Below, piece after piece: positions 7,959 through 18,080 of a DNA stretch of 64,000 nucleotides (position 1 is the stretch's first letter; the number at the start of each line of letters is the position of its first letter). Below the pieces are notes generated by a model. That model saw only the letters and a list, made by a program, of their open reading frames with translations, had not been told where the DNA came from and did not search any database. Source of the stretch: Trileptium ribeirensis (taxonomy: Eukaryota; Nematoda; Enoplea; Enoplida; Thoracostomopsidae); contig JASANE010012312.1 in the NCBI GenBank assembly GCA_030248225.1, forward strand, positions 41,588-105,587, given 5' to 3'. Position numbers and translations under genes: made by a program.

Positions 7959-8971
7959 ATAGTTGTAGGTGCACTGTGTAACGTTAGCAGCTGACGCGAG
8001 CGAGGAACGAAATAAGAGCATGAAAGGAAACGAAAAGATCAGTCAGTATGACTTGCTAGGAGACGCATTGAGAGTGGTAGTTAGGAGCACGAAACGCATC
8101 TAGGTAACAGCAGTGAGATGTTCCTAAGACAGCAATTTAAAATACTATCTACGAGCAATGCAGGTAACCTGTAACTGAACCAGTCAGGCGTCATCGATAC
8201 GACTTGGTGGGTTAGGAGATCTACCAAGCTAAAGTACAAACTTTAAATAGAATACTCAATATGGCGAACACCAAGGACCAACTTTAGATGAGATTAAGCT
8301 AAACCAAACGGGCAGACCAATCCCCACTTGCAACTGGAAATAGCTTAAAATAACCCCTGGGTCAGGGCATAACCGGCAGCCGGGTCCTTTCTTGGGGTGA
8401 ACCAAAGCTACGATGGAGGTACGTGCTAGAGACGTGTAAATATATATATGGTTTCTGTAATGATGTTGTATATGCATATGTATAACGTTTAGAACGTTGG
8501 AAAAATTTTACAATTAGGTCAGGCAGGAGATTTTTCTGAACCACTACAACAAAACAGGAATAAAACTTAAACTCAAATGTTATAAACCATAAGGGAAAAC
8601 TTACAAAACTACCGAAAATAAAGGGAGAAGGGACACGTTTTTGGTGATAACCAAACAAATTGATCGTCCTTCTACCCTCGTTTTAGCAAATTTTAACAAA
8701 TTTTTGGGAAATTCTTGGAAAATTTTCGAAATTTATTGTAAATTTATCCCCAAACGGGCTAAATTTTTGGAAAATTCTCGAAATTTACGGTAATTTTAAG
8801 CTCAAACGGGCTAAATTTTCAAATTTCATACAAATTTTACCTAATTGAAATCAAGGGCTGTGCATCACATGGAATTAATCACGCAAAATTTTCACTTTCT
8901 TTTCGTATCTCGACAAATTTAACTTACTACCATAAGTAAGGAGTCTATAAAATCCAAAAAATTTTAAGAGA
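7959..8971 (+). other. 3' untranslated region of the retrotransposon
   Basis: No ORF of substance occurs between the stop of the second NADAR ORF and the putative LTR. Around 8690-8830 the motif AAACGGGCTAAATTTT recurs twice in AT-rich short direct repeats. A purine tract (8613-8632) and the short AAGAGA just before 8972 are the only polypurine-tract candidates near the LTR edge. The last 160 bp or so resemble 30306-30498, which also leads into TGTAACAGCC. Confidence 0.6.
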
Positions 8972-9949
8972 TGTAACAGCCCGAAATTTTAGGGATTTCA
9001 ACAATATATTTAAATAAGGAAAATCAGTTAAAGTAAGGTCAAAATCAGTAAAACGGGGTACGATAGGCGATCGGATACCGGTGGAGCGTGACCTAAGTAT
9101 TATGTTGTGTATTAGCATTCATTATTGTTATAAAAATAAACTATGTTATGGATGTAATTGGTCGTATCGTCACGCCCCACACGCCCGAGGTGCACGGGGT
9201 GATTTTGGCACCAAGATGGAATACATGCGATTTCAAGTGTGGTATCCGGTCGACCCTAAGTGAATTCGATGATGACGTGTGCATTTATAATATATTGAAT
9301 GTATGCATAATGAAATGTTATATTATTTTAGTTTATGTGGTAAGAGAGTGGAGCACCGCGTGTCCGGGTGGGTCTGGGCAGTATATGGGATCCTTTAAGA
9401 GAAAATCTAATGGGGAAACTTTTGTCACATTTCTAACCTCGAGGACCCATCCTGGCATGCGCTTGCGGAACAACTGAGCCCAGGAGCGAAGCGAGAAATT
9501 TTCGGGAAAGAATAGCAACCGAACTTAACTAAACCGTAAATTTTATAGGGCCTACTCAAAAGCAAAATTTCAATAGTTTTTGGACATCCAAGGCCAAGTA
9601 GGCTTATCACATCGTTAATAGGGTCCCTTAAGGCTTCAAAATTTCGCGATCGGGCCAAGTTGGCTCTTACTGGTAGGTACTTAGGGACCCCTAAGTAAGC
9701 GTTTAAACCCCCAACTTTCAACGGCTCAGAGCTAAACCAAAATTACCAAAACTCCCCAATTTTTCAAGCTCGACACCTCCAAAGTATTGTACCCCAACTG
9801 TCTAACCGAAAACCGGGGTCACCTAACTTAACCGGTCCGAGAAGGACCCCAATAACCCTCCCGGGACACCAAAATTCTTTGTTTGAATCTCACGAAACGG
9901 CCCCTAACAGGTCATCCCGGAGGAGATACGTAAAATTTGATATTTCCAT

Positions 9950-10197
9950 CAGTAGGCGACCAGCCAGGGCGTGAACCTGGTCCTGCCCCCGGTCGCCTAC
10001 TGTTCTCCGTTGGCTCGCAATCATCGAGAACGCATCCAAATTTTAATGCAATGCTGGCGCTCTGAGCGCCCACATAAAGTTTCTCCTGAAAATCGCCTCG
10101 CCGACCAGCGCGAGGTTTTGTAGCAGTTGGCACCCTTCGGCCACCGCTCCCTGTTTATGTTGTTTTTATACTATGGGGTGTGAACCATAGTATAAAA
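9950..10197 (+). other. Cluster of four hairpins in copy E
   Basis: There are four perfect inverted repeats in 250 bp. The arms are CAGTAGGCGACC at 9950-9961 with 9991-10002 (12 bp, enclosing a CCAGG/CCTGG inner stem); GGCGCT/AGCGCC at 10056-10070; CCTCGC/GCGAGG at 10096-10115; and TTTTATACTATGG at 10164-10176 with 10185-10197 (13 bp, 8-nt loop). The density suggests a structured RNA leader or packaging-like region. Function is unknown. Confidence 0.6.
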
Positions 10198-10433
10198 GAA
10201 AAGGGCTCGACGCAGCGTCGGGACCAGTCGGGAGAGACGCCGCTAGAGTCGGCGGTTTTTGTTGTTTGCACTTGGCGGTTGTCGCCGTTTCGTTTAAAGA
10301 TTTCAAATTTTGCGTTTTGTTTTGGTTTCTTTTCATTGACCAGGGGTAGCTCCTACTGTGTAGAAACAGGACGAAGTGCCCCCTGGTGAGTTTCCTGTTT
10401 CTAAAATTGACTAGGAGGGGTCGCCCTTGCCGG

Positions 10434-10469
10434 TGCGGGTCCGTCCGAAGGATGCTCCGTGCACCCGCA
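10434..10469 (+). other. Hairpin conserved between copies E and G
   Basis: Arms TGCGGGT (10434-10440) and ACCCGCA (10463-10469) enclose CCGTCCGAAGGATGCTCCG. The counterpart at 31145-31180 keeps the inner GATGCTCCG but has a longer stem, with CGGGCGC pairing GCGCCCG and GGGGCATC pairing GATGCTCC. Both copies maintain pairing although the stem bases differ. Confidence 0.55.
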
Positions 10470-10842
10470 AGTGCGATCCCAACGCCGTTGATAAGGAGCA
10501 CGCTAAAACTATTCACGAAAAGTCAAATCTCGACTGGTTCCCCGCTCGCCGGGTCGCCATTTTTATTTTAGACCCGGGGGCGAAAAAATTTTATAACTTT
10601 AGTGATGTGAAAGGGGTACGGAATGAGGAATACACACGGGGAGGGGGAAGGACACAGGGACATGGGAGGGGTAAGGCAATTAAAGAAAGAAAAACCTAGT
10701 AGCGTGTTGACCTGGAGGCAGCCGCTAAGGCAGATGATAATAGAGTATAAGTAAGGATCTGAGCTAGGCTGACCCCTCAAAGTTCGAGCATTTGTCCCTG
10801 AGTGTTTCATTTAATCGGTCCTCTATTAGGTCGTTCAAAACC

Positions 10843-11783
10843 AGTCTTCCAGGCCGTTTAGACACGGTAGAAGACTTTGGTAATTTACAGCAATCAGTTT
10901 AGGACCCCGCCACAAATTGGCGTTATAAAACATTTCTAATTTTTCAAGCAACCTTCAAAAGACAATGGAGCCTCTCTCGTCTCGTGCTCCATCCGCGCTG
11001 GCTGTCGTAGTCGTAGCTTGAGTCGAGCCTAAGGTATAGGAAAATCTACTAGAACAACCCCAGGTCACACGACTCAAAGACCCAGTATTGGGGGAAGTAG
11101 AGCGAGCGGTCCGCTCGGGACGGACGCAGTCATTTGCACGCAAGAAGCACTTTAAAGAAATAAAGAACGGAACCCCTGACGCTAGCCTCAGAAATTCGAG
11201 CTTCTACTCTGAGATTTGTTTCCTTTTCAATGAAAATTCTATCGTCCCACCCAAAGTACAGACGGGTCTCAGGCAGTTTAGACACGGTAGAGTACTCTGT
11301 CACGTATTTTTACAGTGGAACAACTATCGATGGGTCGATGCGGCTGCCCCATAGGGAGCGAGGTATCAGGACCTTATGTGCGTTGTTTTCCCCACTTCTC
11401 ACGGTTTTGCAAATCTACAATGCTAACCATACAGGGGTATCCGAAATGTTTTCAAACTAAAAACCATCACTGCCGTCTTTTGGCTTTTGGTTCTCAAACT
11501 AAGAAATTCATCGAGGGCGCGGCAGCGTGCGCCCCTTTCACGTGTGTAAATGACTGCGGACCTCCACTAAATTCAAAGGAGTGCAGTACCAAATTAAAAA
11601 ATGAGACGGAGTCAGCTGCCACGTATAGTCGAGTCGAAATTTTAAGGAAACTCTTGTGCACGCACCCGTTAGTTGAGCGACGGCTCTGAGAAGACTACAA
11701 AGTGATTGTTTCCCCAAAGTTTTGTGTGAAAGAAATTCATAGGCGCGGACCCACAGACCGTTTAGACACGGTGGGTTTCCGCC
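10843..11783 (+). repeat. Three spaced hairpins sharing the loop CGTTTAGACACGG
   Basis: A CNGTTTAGACACGGT core occurs at about 10854, 11274 and 11758. Around the first, AGTCTTC (10843) pairs GAAGACT (10870). Around the third, GGCGCGGACCCAC pairs imperfectly with GTGGGTTTCCGCC. Around the second only short pairing is seen (ACAGA/TCTGT and CTC/GAG). Spacing is about 420 and 485 bp. Constant loops with different stems suggest a selected structure or a protein-binding loop. Confidence 0.5.
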
Positions 11784-13070
11784 ATGGTTTCATGTCAAAA
11801 TCATCAACTCAAGAAATCATTACAAGACAGACAAAATTCGGGAGACGCGGCAGCGCATCCCTCTTTTGATGACAACCCGCATTTTAAGCTGACCCTGGCG
11901 CACGCAGAGTTGATGACAAACTTTCATTACAAGTAACCAGCAGCTGACGTCCGGCCTCAAGATAAAGTACGAGATGGAGTACAAAGTGAAAAGAGGTTAA
12001 TGGCAGGAGAGTGTCCAATGACCCGGAGTTTTTCACAGGCGAAGTCAACAAGCGGTCGGCCAGGAAGGTTCATCTTTATGTCCTGTCAGGCGGGTAAGGC
12101 AGTCCACAGGGTACAAAACATAGGCGCCAGCTGAATGGATTTTTACATGGGGTTTAATCAGGATTCACATCACCCGTTCGGTATCTAAGTATATCACGGG
12201 TTGCCCTGCGAGGTACCCATACATTTTGCTATATATATGATACTTGTTATTGGAACGTCATAACTTGCAATTTGTCTGAATAAAGTGTTAGCGTGTGAAA
12301 CTTATAGTAGGCGATATGTGTTTAGTGCAGTGGTTAAACTAGCCCTTTGAACAACGAAGATACAAAGTGACCCTAAGGCTAATTTCAAAACTAGGTTTAG
12401 TCCTGAAATTCATAGTTAGGCTTGTTAAATGTTTGGTGCCCGACTTTACTCAAATTTTACTCGCGCTAGATAAGAACCCTGGCGATTGAGCCCCAGGTGT
12501 TCCCTCAAGCTACCGGTTCTGCAGGAAACCTCTTGTGGAACCGACGAAATTTATTGTCTGAACTAGGCTCCCGCGTACCAGACTAAAATAAGGAATCGCC
12601 CCTCCATTGAGGATTTAAATAGAATTGAGGGAAAGGGGAGTCAGCCTTATTACCTGTGAGCAGGCTTAGGGGTTGACTCTCCCTCAGGGGGACCTTCGTA
12701 CCACTAGATACGTGGGCCAAAATAGGGGCCAGGCCGAACACCCTGGTTAACCCGCCGGCAGCCTACTAAGCTAAGCGGTTCCCTTAGGTTATCTAGCAGA
12801 TCACCGGGGAGTCGTGGAAGCCGGGGTTGTCCGGGCACCACACCGAGAAAATTGGTGGTGCAGCTGGGATCCCTTAGGGCCAGAACTGGTCCTAGTACAC
12901 TATTACTACAAAAGCTGTATAAAGTGCACGCACGTCTCAACAATCGTTATAGGAATAAGAGCCTCTACTACTTTTCCTGTTAGAATAATTGCTATTATAG
13001 ATGCTCATAGAGGTAAAAGAGCTATGTCACACTTATGCGGCTTTACGTAACAAACGACCCTACATGTGGA

Positions 13071-13340
13071 AGTTTTGCCCCACAATTATGGTATATAGTA
13101 TACGCCTGTACTATGTAATAGAACAGATGATGTATGAGACACCATCAAGTTAAATGTAGTGTCTAAATCTGACTGTTCGATGGTGTCAATGACACCATGC
13201 CTAAATACATTATATAAGGTGTCTAAATAAAGTATGGTGTAGGTGACACCATATAGCGTTTTGAAAAATTTTATGGTGTAGTCTACACCATACCATTACC
13301 AACATTACAGTACCTATGTATACCTTTCATCGCATATAAT
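13071..13340 (+). repeat. Cluster of GGTGT/ACACC palindromes
   Basis: Three 19-bp palindromic units occur: ATGGTGTCAATGACACCAT (13180-13198), ATGGTGTAGGTGACACCAT (13234-13252) and ATGGTGTAGTCTACACCAT (13273-13291). Single GACACCAT and GGTGTCTAAAT half-sites lie between and before them. The first and third have perfect 9-bp arms; the middle one combines the left arm of the third with the right arm of the first. The flank ACATGTGGAAG at about 13073 recurs inverted near 51710, where a related ATGGTG/CACCAT hairpin lies, so this is probably a small dispersed element. Confidence 0.6.
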
Positions 13341-16300
13341 AGATGGTGGCAAAGACACCTGGGGTAGACAAAACTTTCACATGGAGGGACCTTAAAAGCC
13401 GCATTAGGCGTCTCGCCACTCTGCCAGGCGCTCAAGCGCCCGCCTGCCCCTTCAACAGAGCCGCAGAAGCTAAAACAACCGCTTCCTCACCCCTCCCCGC
13501 CCGACCGGCTAAACTCTTTTCGATTCAGATAGCCGACTTCTTTCCTGACATTCAGCCTACGCTCACTAGGACCTGGAACATCGAGGTGCGTGATTGCCAT
13601 ATATGTCCTCTACGCCAGTTAAGTAGTTATAAAATTCGCCCTTTGGTGTGGAATTGTTTTGTCCTTACTCATACATGCTGACGCTGTAAGGTCTCGGAGG
13701 CAGTTGGGGTGGGTGGGTGGAGGTCGTCTCAGGGGGTTGAGTCTTTCCAGGGTGTTGCTGAAAAAATTTGAGGACATACCCTCCCCGTCTACCCCCTGTG
13801 CTCATATTGCTGAATTCCACAACGTTATTTCTTCTCAATGTATTCTGAAGTTAACCTAAACTGTAGAAAAAGCAAAATTATGTATGTTAGTAGTATTACC
13901 TGACGCATTCCAAAAAGTCTTAATAGTAAACTGTTAAGATCTAGATATATATTCTTAATAAACATACAGAATTTTTTCAATTCTTATGTGAGTTCATATG
14001 AATGCCCACGTACGATGATTATTAGAATTTCGTATTCAACCGAATTAAATTATTTGACAAGATATTTAATGTACAACTCCATCTTCATTGAGATGCTTAA
14101 TATCATATATATTATTTTGGCAAACAAGCCTGTGCTACAGATTTTTAACTATCAATATTTCCATTTTCGTATTTTTCTGTAAATTTCCCTCAATTTTTCA
14201 AAATGATGGCTTACAATTATGGTTACTTATCGCTGCACGATTTTCAATAACTATTGGATTACTAAATCTCGAAATTTGCACGAAATCTATTCGTTGGTAT
14301 TTTAAATTGGTATGTTTGCTTAGTTTGACTCCATAACAAAATGCAAGACTACAAATGAATACAACAACAAAAATTCTTTGAGAACATATAATGTTTTTAA
14401 ACTATGTTCTGGAAAAGTCTGTCTAAAAATACATGTATTGTACAATTATACAATACCTAAAATGTATCAAAATGATTTTAGGAAATGCAACCAGTGAAAA
14501 TATCTCAAGTATTTTCTCAAATTGTGCGTTACGTTTTCATATTTTGCGTTGATTCATCAAAGATATACGTGTGTACAACGTGCTGCTTGCGGTATTTATT
14601 TACGTTGAATGTCTGGGTCTACATAGATTTTTGAAATGAGCCGTCCAAAACAAGTGAAGTTATGTATTACGCTATGTAACGTTTCATTATATTTTGTACA
14701 TGTATACGCTCAGCGCTTAGAATTAAAAAATTGGATACTACCAAACTATAATTTCCAAAGTTGCGACATATACTGTGTTATTTTTACAATACCGACTTAA
14801 TTTATGTAGCCAGTTTTCTTCTATTTTTGCCAATTTTTGTAGAAATTTTCAGCCTTCATCAGCGGAGGGAAGATCTGGCTGGCGGGAGTGCGACTCTTAG
14901 GTGGATAACCTCATACCTCTACTTCCAGTTGACATCCATGGTCAAGGGTCAATGAAATCTATTGGTAGAGTATATTGTCTTCAGTAGTCGGGTTATGTGT
15001 TCTGTATAAGCTATGATATGGTCTGGGTATAGAATGTTCGGTTACGCTGGATACGATGGCTTGGTTATGCAGAGAACATCACGTATATATTATGCGTTTT
15101 TAGTTGTTCTTGGTGGGTTGAGGTTCGATGAGGTTTTAGGGTTTCCAATGACTCGGGGCTACAGAGGTTTTAGTTTGGTGTATGCAACAAACACAAAGAC
15201 TGCTACAAGTAACTACACTAATGGACCGCTGATAAATAATACCATGACCGCTCTGTTTCACCCTCGCTGGCGAGGTGCTAGTACTAGTTATACCTGCACC
15301 CTGTTAAATAGTAGCTACCATTGATACCACGGCAGTAGCAATAAGCATGTTTTATGTTACAGAAAATGCAGGATTATACGTAGCATTAATTACAACGCCT
15401 GTAACATGTATACGGTATATCACTACCCGTTCGGTGGCAGCTGTCTTGATTGCTGCTACAGCTAGCAAATTTAATTGTAGCACTAATGATGAACATTGAC
15501 ACAAATTTAGTGCAATAAAAAGGCGGCGTTACAGATTTGTGAGCAATAAGAATTATGATTGACACAAATTCTTTAGGTATGAACACGACACTACATCTTA
15601 CAATGTTCAGTAAGAGCACACATTTACCTGTGAACTCTGCATATGGGATGGCAAGCAAATCAGCTTAACATGGCTAGCGGCAGTATGTATCTGTAACCGT
15701 TCCACTAATTTTGGAATGAAACTGTAATCCCTAGCACCCCATTTTGAATTATTCATTATTATGTCTATGCTTTATTTTTGCATTTGTGCTCTGTGCAAGG
15801 CCTTACGAGGTTGCTGAAACGGCAGAGTTGTTTATTTGTACGTAGCGGTTATAAACGTTGCTAGCTAGTAATTATACCGCTCGCTGCGCACTCGTGGGTT
15901 AACTCAACTTCTAGTGTTTTCAATTAATAGGTATAGTATGTAATAGGTGGTATAGTGAAGTACTTTTTATTTTCTCTAAGAACATTACTGTTTAAATGGC
16001 GCGATGACAAAGGTCACACAGCTTCCATAAATCACACGTTAAAATTAGAAATCAAAAGGTTCATAATCCCATTCTTTTGCTTACACATCATCTGGACAAC
16101 GAACAGAAACAAATATACATTGAGGTATGACACTTCACAAATCTCGTATGAATAAACAAACTAATCTGACGTCAAAAACCTGAAAAATAAGCTTCACGAG
16201 CGCTTTGGTTATGAACTCTCTTGTGATCGGCAGTCTTGATTTGATTAGTTTTGAAACTCTGGTCTGAAACTGTTTCTAGTCATTATTAACCACTTAATTT

Positions 16301-16384
16301 TTTCCAAACTTGTTTTTTTTAAAATTTTGTAAAAAAACAATAACTTGGGTGTTAGACTGATAAACAGGTGTCGAACTATGTAAG
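13341..16384. other. No recognisable gene
   Basis: About 3 kb of AT-rich sequence. ORFs are short (at most 112 codons) and show no family motif. No repeat boundary was identified by eye. Confidence 0.5.
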
Positions 16385-16467
16385 TGTAACAGGGCCGCTT
16401 CGGCCCTGTCACGAGCATTTCAGGACCTTCGTACTCAAAATCGTAGCAGGAAGCGTTGGCACATGGC

Positions 16468-16892
16468 TGTTTGTATAAAAAATATCATATACCGTTTGTA
16501 TAAAAAATGTCATAAACTGTTTTGTATAAAAAATATCATATACCGTTTGTATAAAAATGTCATAAACTGTTTTGTATAAAAATATCGTATACCGTTTGTA
16601 TAAAAATATCGTATACCGTTTGTATAAAAATTGTCATAAACTGTTTTGTATAAAAATATCGTATACCGTCTGTATAAAAATATCGTATACCGTTTATATA
16701 AACATTGTCATAAACTGTTTTGTATAAAATATCGTATACCGTTTGTATAAAAATATCGTATACCGTTTGTATAAAAATATCGCATACCGTTTGTATAAAA
16801 ATATCGTATACCGTTTGTATAAAAATATCGCATACCCTTTGTATAAAATATCGTATACCGTTTGTACAAAAATGTTGTATACTGTTTGTATT
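16468..16892 (+). repeat. 24-bp minisatellite, about 17 units
   Basis: Unit a is ATCGTATACCGTTTGTATAA plus a short A run; unit b carries GTCATAAACTG and an extra T. The order of a and b types is a b a b a a b a a b followed by a run of a, a partial higher-order pattern. As 24 is a multiple of three, both strands are accidentally open (199 codons on the minus strand). That ORF is not a gene. Confidence 0.95.
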
Positions 16893-17396
16893 AATTGCCG
16901 CAATTGACCATCGGGATGAGTGTTGTGTGAGGAACAGAATATCGAAATCAGGTTGATCAAGCCGATTTAGGATACTGGACCCTACGCTCCACACCGACAG
17001 AGAGTAAGCATCACGCTGGAACCACAACCAGCAGCCGCTACGCGTTAAAACCGTGACGGTTACGACCGTCCGGGAATAGGAGGCCCCTGACTGCACGTTC
17101 AAGAAAGCAAGTTTGTTAAGACCGAAATCAAAAATATTAAATTTACTTGGTTTTAGCAATGTACTGAGTAATGGTCACGGACAACAGCAAGTCAAAATAA
17201 GCGGAAATCACACTTTTGGTAGTCTTCGCAGGCATGCGGAACGACGGATGCCGGATTAATTCGAAGGCCCGCCACCGTCTAAGGTGCCGTGATCCGGAAG
17301 ATAACCACAATAGACGGGTAGAACACGTTGGGGAAGTGTTAGGGGACTACCAAAACCGCTCCGGACAACGCCAGAACTTCGCCTGTAATACGTAGA

Positions 17397-17428
17397 GACA
17401 ATCGCTACTTACGCTAGGTAGGATTGTC
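17397..17428 (+). other. Conserved-loop hairpin in copy A
   Basis: GACAATC (17397-17403) pairs GATTGTC (17422-17428), enclosing CTAC/GTAG around TTACGCTAG. The same loop, ACTTACGCTA, is found in copies B (29095-29128) and D (58181-58215), there with quite different but still complementary stems. Confidence 0.6.
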
Positions 17429-17619
17429 ACCGTGGAATCCGGACTATCACTTTCCATGTAGTTAGGGCATATCATATATAAAATATGTACATGTATCTAT
17501 TTATGTGTGTGCCCTGTGGACAACTTTTTAGGCAAAACCGCCTTGTTTCTGTAGCCTATTGCAGTATGCAACCAATACAAAACCCCACTTTCCGACATCC
17601 CCGTTGCCATACCCCGCGT

Positions 17620-18080
17620 CAGAACCGGCGCATGCGACCCCTCGTTTGGTCCACCGTGACTAGCTGAATCCAACGACATGCTCCAGACCTTCGTCCGAGT
17701 CCTTGCTGACTCGCGGTAGCCACGCAACGGCGCCTAGAAAGCTGTTGTCAACCGCTGATGGGCGCCGACAAATCGAGATTTTTCGCTCAACTCTAAAATG
17801 GGCGAACCGCCCCTCATTGGATTCGTCTTGATGAGACATCTCCAAAAATACCCGGCGGGTCTCGGTCCGCCGCCCCGTTAACCCTGGACAACCAACAAAA
17901 GCGTCCCTACCGTAGCCATCACTCTCCCTAATCGCCGCAATTTTAGTACCGTTTTTACTCCTGCCGTCCCAGTAGCAATATCACCCCTCGTTCGAATCGC
18001 CGTTGGACGGTGAGTCCAACGATACCCGGCGGGCGTCGCTCCGCCCATCCGTTAACGTAGGAGAGCCCGCTAAAGCTCCC
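17620..18080 (+). repeat. Internal direct repeats of copy A (CCCGGCGGG units)
   Basis: ATACCCGGCGGG at 17850 and 18025 is each followed by a short GC-rich stretch and CCGTTAAC. A more diverged unit precedes near 17630-17690. Copies B (28260-28640, inverted) and D (57190-57560, inverted) have three such units about 160-170 bp apart. Confidence 0.55.

Larger units (their letters stand above)
1..12910 (+). mobile_element. Ty3/gypsy-type LTR retrotransposon, 3' part, with NADAR ORFs in the env position and a putative very long 3' LTR
   Basis: The reading frame is already open at base 1, so gag, protease and the 5' LTR lie outside the window. In order it holds RT, RNase H, integrase, a GPY/F module and a low-complexity tail (1-4945). 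Then come two NADAR-like ORFs (5171-6441 and 6717-7958), about 1 kb without ORFs, and from 8972 a TGTAACAG-starting block that I read as the 3' LTR. The RT-RNaseH-IN order and the GPY/F module place it in the Ty3/gypsy group. Two single-base frame disruptions, in integrase and in the first NADAR ORF, suggest this copy is dead. The 3' boundary is inferred from a TG...CA pair and from a second copy of the same 3'UTR/LTR junction at 30499. The assignment of pol is sure, but the extent of the element is less so. Confidence 0.8.
8972..12910 (+). repeat. Putative very long 3' LTR of the NADAR retrotransposon (repeat copy E)
   Basis: The block starts TGTAACAGCCCG and ends at about CTATTACTACA, giving the TG...CA ends of an LTR with short inverted TGTAA/TTACA termini. 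It lies directly behind the retrotransposon 3'UTR. Its terminal 250 bp resemble the ends of copies A, C and D: a GACCTGNGAGCAGG-like motif, then CTCCCTNNGGGGACCT, a TAGAYACGTG motif and GCCTRCTAAGCT. No ORF is supported. At nearly 4 kb it would be very large for an LTR, so a non-autonomous element or LTR plus attached sequence is the alternative. A PBS-like TGGTGCCCGAC occurs inside at 12434-12446, which could instead mark a shorter LTR end. Only one LTR of this element is in view, so length cannot be confirmed. Confidence 0.5.

Noticed and set aside
12434..12446. TGGTGCCCGAC as a retroviral-type primer-binding site marking the end of a 5' LTR
   Set aside because: It lies inside the block shared by the repeat family, 470 bp before the conserved terminus, and no gag-like ORF follows; it may be a chance match.
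16560..17159. A 199-codon minus-strand ORF with an IQTVYDIF repeat that could look like a repeat protein
   Set aside because: It is a by-product of the 24-bp minisatellite, which is open on both strands; outside the array there is no coding signal.
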